This document shows, piece by piece, positions 16,506-24,016 of a DNA stretch of 64,000 bases. Within the stretch, counting starts at the first letter, position 1; every line of letters starts with the position of its first letter. The notes under the pieces are model-generated. The model ran no database searches. It was not told the DNA's origin and saw nothing but the letters and a program-made list of their open reading frames with translations. Made by a program: the position numbers and the translations under genes. The stretch is from Robiginitalea myxolifaciens (lineage in GTDB: Bacteria; Bacteroidota; Bacteroidia; Flavobacteriales; Flavobacteriaceae), in contig NZ_FOYQ01000002.1 in the NCBI RefSeq assembly GCF_900115205.1, positions 930,001 to 994,000 of the forward strand, given 5' to 3'.

Positions 16506-19204
16506 GCACTCAGCCTTTTAATGTAGACAAAGCGATTAGCGACTGGCAAAAAGCCCTGCTCAAATACCATTCCATCGATCCTGAATTCGCGGAAGAACTT
16601 GCCTCTGGATTGCGCGACAGATATGATGCACTCCTGAAGGACGGGATTGCGGCTGAGGACGCTTTCGCACGTGCCCGGAAAAAAACAATAGCTGACCCGA
16701 ATCAACTCGCCCGTGAAATGAGCGACGTCAAAAGCCGTAGCACTGGTTTTTTAGGTGATTTAGCCTTTTTATTGCCTAATTACTTGAAAATCGGTTGGCG
16801 GAATCTTGGTAGGAAGAGTTTTTACAACCTGATCAACCTTACTAGTTTAACCATAGGAATTGTCTGTGCAGTCCTGGCAATCCTCTATATCGACTATGAA
16901 ACCAGTTTCGATGATTTTGTACCCGAATCAGAAAGGATTTATCGGGTTGGACAGAATTTACGATCGCAGGAATACAGCATGATCGGGTTTGAAGATTACA
17001 ATAGCTCGACTGCTGAAAAACAGCAAATTCATATCGATGCCATAAGGAAAGCTACAGGTGTCGAAGCAGCATGCCAATTTTTCATATTTGACAACCCACA
17101 ATACATTAATACAGGTGAAGACAGATTGGAAACGACGAAGATCCTTCAAACCAACACGCCTAATTCCTTCCTGGAACTTTTTGGGTGGGAATGGATAGTC
17201 GGATCAAAAGAACAATTTACCAATGATCCGAGAACGGTTTTATTTACTGAAAGTGAGGCAGAACGATTTTACGGTATGGACTGGAATGCCGATAAGGTCA
17301 TAGGTCAATCCATTGTCATTGATACTACAGCCTTTACAATTGCAGGTGTATTGAAAGATGTGCCGTCTAACTCCCATCTTGATTTTAACGTCGTGATTCA
17401 TCAGAGACGAATTGACTACTGGGGTGCAAGGACTTATGTCAAAGCGGCAAATGGTACAGATGGGACAGCCATTAAAAGGAATTTGGACCTAAAAATTGGG
17501 GAGATTAATCCCCGGTTGTCCAGAAGCGAGCTCTTCGGTGGTTTTACGCTAGACCGACTTCAGGATATTCACCTCAACTCAGACAAGCTTTACGAAATAA
17601 AACCACCAGGCGATAAGCAGTATCTGTACATATTCAGTATCATTTCCAGTATCATTCTACTGCTGACCATCAGTAATTACACCAATCTATCCATTGCGAT
17701 GAATGCCAGTAGAATGCGTGAAATAGGAATGCGAAAAATATTTGGGGCCAGCCAAGTAAGCGTTTCAAAACAATTCCTGATAGAAGCCTTACTCATTGCG
17801 CTACTATCCACTCCACTGATAATCGTGCTCTTAATTTTTATTATTCCCCGGCTCAATGCCTTTATGGGAGTAGCAATTGCTACCGATTTTTGGGCCCAGG
17901 GTAGCTTCTGGCTTCTTTTGATTTCTTTATTGATCCTGGTAGGATTGCTCTCTGGGCTTTACCCTTCAATTTTCTTGAGCAACCGAAAGATTACTAGTCT
18001 TTTTAAAGGTAACATGGTCAAAGATCGAAGCAGCTCTTTTACGGTACGTAAGGCCATAATTACTTTTCAGTTTGGTTTGCTAATCGGGCTTTGTAGTCTG
18101 ACACTATTTGTGAATAACCAGCTTGAATTTATAAGTGATAAAGATCTGGGTTATCAAAAAGAGAACATTCTCTATGTGGATATTAATTCCAACTGGGAGA
18201 CTTTTACAGCCTTTAGGAATGAGTTGAACAGCATTTCAGGAATCACTGGAGTAGGCACTGGGAGCGATATGGGCACCACTCCCTACAATCAAACTACCTA
18301 TCGTTTAAAAGACACGGATCAAGTCTTTGATGATGCGTACAATGTTTATTTTGATTATGCCTCCCTGAAGCTATTAGGGATAGAAACAAGTATCCTCGAC
18401 TACTTGGACAATCCCTTAAACGCACCCTCGAATATTGTATTGATCAACGAAACAGCCGCACAGAAGCTGTCCACTCAGTTTAATATCCCAAAAGAGGACT
18501 TAATCGGAAGAACTATTATTGAAGAACCTGAATATACGGACGAAGAAACGGGTGAGGTTGGCTTCCCTTTTCAAATAGGGGGGTTCACAAGCGATATCAA
18601 TGTGTTTTCCCTAAAAGAAAAGATCACCCCAATGTTCGTTCGGGTCTATCGTCAGTCCGATTACGCGTATCTGGCCTCAATAAGCTACGACGAAAGCATA
18701 TCAGAGACGGTCTTGCAAAGCGTAGAAGCTGCTTTCAAAAAGGTAAAACCCAACGATACCTTCATGTATGAATTCCTAACTCAAAATGTCAATGCTTTAT
18801 ACGAGCAAGAGCAGAAAATTGGACGTCTTTGTGTCTATTTCAGCGTGATTGCCTTTCTGGTGGCAATCCTGGGTCTAATTGCCTTGACCGCTTATTTGAC
18901 CACGCTCAAGCGCAAAGAAATCGGAATGCGAAAGATACTGGGGGCTTCAACGCTGGGAATTGTCAAATTGTTCAACAAGGAGTATTTGCCCCTGCTGGTT
19001 TTTGCATTCTTTGTCGCCGCACCCGTCACCTACCTGGGGGTATCTAGGTGGTTGTCCACATTTGCCTATCGCATAGATATCAATTTGATGGTATTTCTTT
19101 TAGCAACTGTATTAACCCTGGCAATTAGTAGTGCAGCGGTGAGTTTGGTTACGCTTCGTGTGATACGCAGTGAACCTGTGGAAGCGCTCCGAGAGGAGCA
19201 GTAA
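16502..19204 (+). CDS. FtsX/MacB-like ABC permease with N-terminal permease-prefix domain
   Basis: 900 residues. Residues 1-80 are a soluble helical prefix (DKAISDWQKALLKYHSID, FARARKKT) of the type linked to PadR-associated permeases. Residue 95 onward resembles MacB: YLKIGWRNLGRKSFYNLINL, a membrane helix, a large periplasmic domain, then three helices near 370-490 with the FtsX core EIGMRKIFGAS. A second helix near 520, a second periplasmic domain and three more helices near 765-890 repeat the pattern, with EIGMRKILGAS. Both halves are thus present in one chain, and two might pair with one ATPase dimer. The substrate is unknown. It is the last gene of the four-gene operon. Confidence 0.92.
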   Translation: MSTQPFNVDKAISDWQKALLKYHSIDPEFAEELASGLRDRYDALLKDGIAAEDAFARARKKTIADPNQLAREMSDVKSRSTGFLGDLAFLLPNYLKIGWRNLGRKSFYNLINLTSLTIGIVCAVLAILYIDYETSFDDFVPESERIYRVGQNLRSQEYSMIGFEDYNSSTAEKQQIHIDAIRKATGVEAACQFFIFDNPQYINTGEDRLETTKILQTNTPNSFLELFGWEWIVGSKEQFTNDPRTVLFTESEAERFYGMDWNADKVIGQSIVIDTTAFTIAGVLKDVPSNSHLDFNVVIHQRRIDYWGARTYVKAANGTDGTAIKRNLDLKIGEINPRLSRSELFGGFTLDRLQDIHLNSDKLYEIKPPGDKQYLYIFSIISSIILLLTISNYTNLSIAMNASRMREIGMRKIFGASQVSVSKQFLIEALLIALLSTPLIIVLLIFIIPRLNAFMGVAIATDFWAQGSFWLLLISLLILVGLLSGLYPSIFLSNRKITSLFKGNMVKDRSSSFTVRKAIITFQFGLLIGLCSLTLFVNNQLEFISDKDLGYQKENILYVDINSNWETFTAFRNELNSISGITGVGTGSDMGTTPYNQTTYRLKDTDQVFDDAYNVYFDYASLKLLGIETSILDYLDNPLNAPSNIVLINETAAQKLSTQFNIPKEDLIGRTIIEEPEYTDEETGEVGFPFQIGGFTSDINVFSLKEKITPMFVRVYRQSDYAYLASISYDESISETVLQSVEAAFKKVKPNDTFMYEFLTQNVNALYEQEQKIGRLCVYFSVIAFLVAILGLIALTAYLTTLKRKEIGMRKILGASTLGIVKLFNKEYLPLLVFAFFVAAPVTYLGVSRWLSTFAYRIDINLMVFLLATVLTLAISSAAVSLVTLRVIRSEPVEALREEQ

Positions 19205-19252
19205 CGCATTTTTTTAGATAGTCATTGCATTGCCAACACGTAATAGAATAGT

Positions 19253-19855
19253 ATGAAATCGATAAAGCTTTTACCATGCCTGCTTTTATGCTCAGCTTAT
19301 GCGGCTTCACAGGATACAATCGTGAAGAATTACCCGGAGACAAATCAGCGATGGGAAATAATATATGAAGATGGCAAAAAGACCAAAGAAACCGTTTACC
19401 ATAAATCAGGAAATTCCTGGATGACAGCGCGGTATGATTCTGATAATCGAGAAGACTGGCGCTGGTATCATAAAAATGGAAACCTCTTTTTTAAAGCGAC
19501 GATTATCGACAACAAGATTGAGGGCAAGTATCAGATTTGGTATGAAAACGGCCAACTCGCTGAGCAGCTCAATTTCATTGCGCAGATCGAAAACGGACCC
19601 GCTCAGTTTTATCATCGGAATGGGCAACTTGCCATGCGGGGTAACTACAGAGACGGAAGAATGACTGAAGGGTGGGAATTCTTTGATGTAAATGGTAAGC
19701 CTGCCAATGGTACCTGGGAATGGAATTTTGCTGCACAACCTGGTAAAAGAAGAATGATGGGGGAACTAAAAGATGGAAAACGTATCGGGAAATGGGATTA
19801 CCACACGACGGCTATGGGTAAGGAAAAGAAGCGATTTAATGAAGTGTTAGAATGA
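19253..19855 (+). CDS. Exported MORN/YwqK-like repeat protein
   Basis: 200 residues with a signal peptide of about 19 residues (LLPCLLLCSAYAAS). The body is made of repeats of about 22 residues with the pattern W/Y-x-x-x-G-x-L/x: RWYHKNGNLFFKA, QIWYENGQLAEQL, QFYHRNGQLAMRG, EFFDVNGKPANG, KWDYH. These are the MORN-variant units of the YwqK family. The repeats are structural; function is not known. The last four bases overlap the next gene (ATGA), so the two are co-translated. It is 48 bases after the exporter operon and may be part of the same unit. Confidence 0.78.
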   Translation: MKSIKLLPCLLLCSAYAASQDTIVKNYPETNQRWEIIYEDGKKTKETVYHKSGNSWMTARYDSDNREDWRWYHKNGNLFFKATIIDNKIEGKYQIWYENGQLAEQLNFIAQIENGPAQFYHRNGQLAMRGNYRDGRMTEGWEFFDVNGKPANGTWEWNFAAQPGKRRMMGELKDGKRIGKWDYHTTAMGKEKKRFNEVLE

Positions 19856-21402
19856 GGCCAGTTACCTTTTTGTCACTGCTGTTCCTTCTTTTCCACAGTG
19901 CCTCCTTCTCTAAGAGTAGATATGAAAGCTCATCCAGAGCCAAAATTGAAATACTGTCAAACTCAAGGTCTGGAACAGCGGGAATAATCAAGTACTACGA
20001 TTATTGGAATGATCAAACCAACTCCAGTGCCTTATATGTATTCTTTAAACAAGGGAGTCGAAGCGTACCAATAGTGTCGATTAGCCTTGAGAATTTCAAC
20101 TTCTCAGCAGTCCTCTCCTCCGATAAAAGTGGATTTTTCGTAGTTCCCAATAAGAATACAGAATCCCAAACTTGTATTGACTTTCGGATTTCCTTTCAGG
20201 ACAGCGAAGCTGATATTTTGCCTCATTGTTTAGAGATGGTATACATTCCCCAGGGAAAATTCTATCTGGGTGATCCCAAATCATTTGAATATCGAAATTC
20301 TAAAAGTACAAGTCGGGGATCGCTGGGAGCCCCTTTAAACGCCTTTTTCAAATCGGGGATTAATGGGACCTTTGATGGTACGTATATAGTCGATTCCGAG
20401 AAAGAAATCCTCATTGGTGAATGCGATGGATGTCTAAATTATCAGGATGCAGAAATCCCCGGGGTGAATACTTACTCTGGAGACAAAAAAGGTGTTCTGC
20501 CAAAAAAATTCCCCAAGGGTTTTTCCTCCTTTTATCAAATGCGATATGAGCTTACAGAACAGCAATATTGCAACTTCCTAAATTCATTATCTCCGTCCCA
20601 GGCGGCCAGGAGGATAGATATCAATGATACTTTTCAAGGGGGTACAAGGAGAGACTACGGCAATTTTATAACGTTTAATGAGGGTAAATTCGTAACGACA
20701 AGACCCAACCAGGCCTGCAGTTTCATCTCTTGGAATGATTGCCTGGCTTATGCCGATTGGGCAGGACTGCGCATTATGACAGAGTTAGAGTTTGAAAAAT
20801 CTTCCAGAGGTCCAGTAAAGCCAAAATTTAGAGAATATTCATGGGGCGGCAGTGAAATTGAGAACCAATTTTTTCTCGATAAAAACTTATTTCCCCTGGG
20901 AGAAGGCGATTTTTATGTCGACGGTAACATTCACGTAAATTATTTGGGCTTTAATAATTATAAAGATGTTTGCGGGGATCGGGGGAGCGATCCGGACTAC
21001 GGGGGTTGCAGAAATTTGTCTTCAAAGATGACCTATCGCGGCCCACTGCAAACGGGTATACACGCCAAAGAGAAAAGTGTTCTCAATCGGGTAACAACAG
21101 GTAGTGGATACTACGGCACCTTGGATTTAAGTGGTAATGTACGAGAACCTGTAATTCCTGTTGGAAATAGCTATAGCAGACAATATGAAGGCACTGTTGG
21201 AGATGGAATTCTATCAGAAGAAGGTAAGTCTAACAGTGTGGATTGGCACTACGCCTCAGGAACTGATTTAGTATTCGGCTACAGAGGAGGTTCCTGGTCG
21301 TATCACGAGAATCACGGCAGAATTGCAGACAGGTTTTGTGTATATAGAAAAGGAGTGGATATACGAACGCCTTACTCAGGATTCAGAGGTGTTAAAGACT
21401 AA
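19852..21402 (+). CDS. Exported FGE-sulfatase-like domain protein lacking the catalytic cysteines
   Basis: 516 residues: signal peptide (about 1-20), a beta-rich N-terminal part to about 120, and a formylglycine-generating-enzyme-like domain from MVYIPQGKFYLGD to the end. Fold signatures are YQMRYELTEQQYCNFLN, SWNDCLAYADWAGLRIMTELEFEKSSRG, GTLDLSGNVREPV and YRGGSWSYHENHGR with final GFRG. In true FGE two cysteines a few residues after GGS bind copper; here that stretch reads SYHENHGR, without Cys. It is therefore probably a structural or binding protein, as with GldK/GldJ-type relatives, rather than a sulfatase-maturing enzyme. It overlaps the MORN-like gene by four bases. Confidence 0.78.
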   Translation: MRPVTFLSLLFLLFHSASFSKSRYESSSRAKIEILSNSRSGTAGIIKYYDYWNDQTNSSALYVFFKQGSRSVPIVSISLENFNFSAVLSSDKSGFFVVPNKNTESQTCIDFRISFQDSEADILPHCLEMVYIPQGKFYLGDPKSFEYRNSKSTSRGSLGAPLNAFFKSGINGTFDGTYIVDSEKEILIGECDGCLNYQDAEIPGVNTYSGDKKGVLPKKFPKGFSSFYQMRYELTEQQYCNFLNSLSPSQAARRIDINDTFQGGTRRDYGNFITFNEGKFVTTRPNQACSFISWNDCLAYADWAGLRIMTELEFEKSSRGPVKPKFREYSWGGSEIENQFFLDKNLFPLGEGDFYVDGNIHVNYLGFNNYKDVCGDRGSDPDYGGCRNLSSKMTYRGPLQTGIHAKEKSVLNRVTTGSGYYGTLDLSGNVREPVIPVGNSYSRQYEGTVGDGILSEEGKSNSVDWHYASGTDLVFGYRGGSWSYHENHGRIADRFCVYRKGVDIRTPYSGFRGVKD

Positions 21403-21460
21403 CTAGCTCAAAGGAAAATTGAGCACTGCGACCGCATCTGGAGATAGCGCCATAATAAAA

Positions 21461-21486
21461 TCCCCCGCAACTGGAGTTGCGAGGGA
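21461..21486 (-). terminator. Terminator of the NmrA-like gene
   Basis: CGCAACT (21466-21472) pairs with AGTTGCG (21475-21481), extended by CCC/GGG flanks. On the minus strand it is followed by ATTTTATT, so it terminates the leftward gene ending at 21525. Confidence 0.65.
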
Positions 21487-21524
21487 TGCACTTATCTATT
21501 CTCAATTGTTTCAAATGCTTTGCT

Positions 21525-22367
21525 TCACAACGCCTGCGACACCTGCTGATTCCAAATTCCAGTGGCCTTTGTTTTTGCTACAAATTCTTTGAAATCAGTA
21601 GCCATTCGTCCCAGAACCCTTTCTATATCGTGAGAAACATCCTGGTTCTCAGGATTGCCCAACACCTCTTCGAACAGGTAACCGAATAACCAAATGTAGG
21701 ACTCCGGCAATCCGGCAGCCTGCATGCCTCCTTTGAATTCATCAAGGGTAATGGGAACGTACTTGATTTCCCGGCCGATTCCTGCTGACATAGCTGCAAC
21801 CACTTCACCCCAGGTCATTTTGCGAGGGCCGGTCACGGTAATCGTCTGTCCGTTATACGAATCATCCACCAGAACTTTTGCAACGATATCCGCGATATCA
21901 TCCGCATCTACGAATGGAATCTCCGCTTCAGGCATCGGCAGGGCAACCGTTCCAGCAAGGACCGACTCAAGAAACGCCCCCTCGCTGAAATTCTGATTGA
22001 ACCATGAGGCTCGCACCAGGGTGTAGTTCAAACCTGAATCCGCAACGATTTGCTCACAGACCTCAGCTTCCCGTTCTCCTTTACCAGAAAGCAAAACCAC
22101 TTTTTCAAGGCCTTGTTTTAAAGCCACTTCTGTTAGTTTCTCAATAGCTTCTCTGGACCCGGGCACAGCCAGATCCGGATAGTAAACGATATACGCCCGG
22201 TCCATCCCTTTTAAGGCAGGGGCATAGGTTGCGGGATCGTCCCAGTTAAATGCAGGTTGGCTATTTCTCGATCCAATTTGAATAATATGACCTGCTTCGT
22301 TCAGCCTTTCAACTACGCGGCTACCTGTTTTACCTGTGCCGCCGATAACTAATACATTGTGTTTCAT
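21525..22367 (-). CDS. NmrA-like NAD(P)-binding protein
   Basis: 280 residues. The Rossmann fold opens with VLVIGGTGKTGSRVVERL, the GxxGxxG dinucleotide loop. Later stretches VVLLSGKGER, LVRASWFNQNFSEG, PFVDADDIADIVAKVL and ITVTGPRKMTW are typical of the NmrA/quinone-reductase-like atypical SDR group. These use NAD(P)H to reduce quinones or act as redox sensors. The substrate cannot be read. It is 33 bases downstream of a DUF1772 gene, and an AraC-type regulator and a GH97 gene precede both on the same strand, so the two are probably AraC-controlled. Confidence 0.85.
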   Translation of the reverse strand: MKHNVLVIGGTGKTGSRVVERLNEAGHIIQIGSRNSQPAFNWDDPATYAPALKGMDRAYIVYYPDLAVPGSREAIEKLTEVALKQGLEKVVLLSGKGEREAEVCEQIVADSGLNYTLVRASWFNQNFSEGAFLESVLAGTVALPMPEAEIPFVDADDIADIVAKVLVDDSYNGQTITVTGPRKMTWGEVVAAMSAGIGREIKYVPITLDEFKGGMQAAGLPESYIWLFGYLFEEVLGNPENQDVSHDIERVLGRMATDFKEFVAKTKATGIWNQQVSQAL

Positions 22368-22400
22368 TTCACTACTTATTTTGGGTTTCTAATTAATTGC

Positions 22401-22904
22401 TTATTGAATTTTTGATTTGAATAAAAGTCCGAGGAGTGCAGCCAGAAAGGCGATAACCGCAAAAGCGGTACGTATCGCGTGCAGTCGATTCCAGCGCATT
22501 TCATAATACTCCCTGAAAGTCATTATTTGCTCCGCACTCATATTGGCAAGGTCCAGAACATCTAATTGGTTATTCAAAGGGACGTTACCCATTGCGGTAA
22601 CACCGAAAGTCCCTCCGAAATAGGTGATCGCGGATCCTAACACCAACCAAAAAACCAGCCGGCTCGAATGGAACTCGGTTACACTGGTAATACCAAGAAG
22701 AATCAGGCTTCCAAAAAAAATGAGGAAAAAGGCCGGGTTTAAAATGGCCCGGTTTATGGACTGCATGGTTTGCAGATAAGTCAAATCCGGAACTTTTAAA
22801 GTACCCGGGATAACCGATACAGACCAGGCGGAAAAGAAGCCTGCTGAAAGACCGGTCAGGGTTACAGCCGAAAAAAATACTAGGGTTTTGAAAGTGAATT
22901 CCAT
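22401..22904 (-). CDS. DUF1772 (anthrone oxygenase-like) membrane protein
   Basis: 167 residues with four membrane helices at about 7-28, 55-75, 83-105 and 143-163. The pattern SAGFFSAWSVSVIPGTLKVPD and the late YYEMRWNRLHAIRTAFAVIAF segment are those of DUF1772, a family that includes proteins named after fungal anthrone oxygenase. The biochemical role in bacteria is unclear. The gene leads a pair with the NmrA-like gene, a combination seen next to AraC-type regulators. Confidence 0.8.
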   Translation of the reverse strand: MEFTFKTLVFFSAVTLTGLSAGFFSAWSVSVIPGTLKVPDLTYLQTMQSINRAILNPAFFLIFFGSLILLGITSVTEFHSSRLVFWLVLGSAITYFGGTFGVTAMGNVPLNNQLDVLDLANMSAEQIMTFREYYEMRWNRLHAIRTAFAVIAFLAALLGLLFKSKIQ

Positions 22905-22983
22905 GGTGTCCGAAATTTTAACGATGTAAAACTACGGGCAACACAAAGGTCGTGCTTGGCCATTCATGCCATTGTTATGACAG

Positions 22984-23003
22984 TTTCTGCCAAGTAGCAG
23001 AAA
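22984..23003. promoter_or_regulatory. Inverted repeat before the DUF1772-NmrA pair
   Basis: TTTCTGC (22984-22990) and GCAGAAA (22997-23003) form a perfect inverted repeat just beyond the stop of the AraC-type gene and about 80 bases upstream of the DUF1772 start. No T run follows, so an operator is as likely as a terminator. Confidence 0.3.
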
Positions 23004-23006
23004 TTC

Positions 23007-23993
23007 CTAAAGATTTCGAAAGTGAAGTGGAGAATAACCCGTCCAACGCTTGAATGCGCGACTAAACGTGCTTTGTTCTGCAAAGCCAGTTTCAAAGGCA
23101 ATTTCAGAGACTGTGCGTCCTGTATTGAGCAATAAATCCCGGGCTACATTTTCCTGGGTCTTGCGTATAAGATCCCGAAAGGTAAGGTCATTCTCCTGCA
23201 GCCTCCGGGCGAGTGTACGGTTGCTCATCCCCATATGTTCGCTTACTTGCCGGATACTCGGAATCCCACTGGGCAAGGCATCCCGGATAAGGCCTTCAAC
23301 ATCCAAAGCTACCTTATTGGCCGAAACCACCAACCCAAGCCTTTCTTCTTCCACCCGCTCTACCAGGAAACGGTTTATACTGGCATCCGCCTTCGCCGTT
23401 CGGGTTTCCAGGTCACTGGTATGGTAGGTTATCGAATACGCAGGCTGGTTAAAAAGAACCGGACAGCCGAAGGCTGTGGTATAACTGCTTAAATCACAAG
23501 GAGGATCGTGTTTAAAAGTAACCTCGATAGGAGAAATTTTAGTTTCGGTCATGGCCTGTAATACGACCACAGTAGCCGAAAGTGTCGCTTCATTGGAAAG
23601 CTCAAGGCCTCTGCGGTGGGGTTCCCGAAGTAAATGGATCACCGATGAGGTCCCCAGTTTCTGAACCTTAAAGGCATAGGTGTCTGAGAGCAACTTAAAA
23701 TAGCGCTCACTGCGTTCGAATATTTCCCCTGCCCAAGAACAGGTACGCCAGGATAGTCCGAGAACTCCATAATCCTCTATCTTCATTTGCTGTCCTACCC
23801 GGATGGCAAATCCAGGCCCTAAAGCCTGGTCGAGTATTTCGTGGAGTTCAAAAAAATGATCTGCCGGGACTGCCTGAATGCCCTCCAGCGCATCATGGGG
23901 AGTAGGCAATTGTTTCAGCACACTCAATTTCACCCCCTCTGCTAATGCACAGTTGACCATTTTCCGGTACAGGTGAATCGAGATGTACTTCAA
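23007..23993 (-). CDS. AraC-family regulator with arabinose-binding-like N-terminal domain
   Basis: 328 residues from a TTG start at 23993; an ATG 11 codons later would remove the conserved first helix, so TTG is favoured. The N-terminal 190 residues match the all-helical sensor domain of OruR/ArgR-type AraC proteins (VPADHFFELHEILDQALGPGFAIRVGQ, YGVLGLSWRTCSWAGE, ERYFKLLSD). The C-terminal domain has two helix-turn-helix units, SIRQVSEHMGMSNRTLARRLQ and VSEIAFETGFAEQSTFSRAFKRWTGYSP. It begins 23 bases after the GH97 stop and lies upstream of DUF1772 and NmrA, which it probably controls. The ligand is unknown. Confidence 0.88.
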   Translation of the reverse strand: MKYISIHLYRKMVNCALAEGVKLSVLKQLPTPHDALEGIQAVPADHFFELHEILDQALGPGFAIRVGQQMKIEDYGVLGLSWRTCSWAGEIFERSERYFKLLSDTYAFKVQKLGTSSVIHLLREPHRRGLELSNEATLSATVVVLQAMTETKISPIEVTFKHDPPCDLSSYTTAFGCPVLFNQPAYSITYHTSDLETRTAKADASINRFLVERVEEERLGLVVSANKVALDVEGLIRDALPSGIPSIRQVSEHMGMSNRTLARRLQENDLTFRDLIRKTQENVARDLLLNTGRTVSEIAFETGFAEQSTFSRAFKRWTGYSPLHFRNL

Positions 23994-24016
23994 GGCACAA
24001 TTTACTACTTGGGGGT

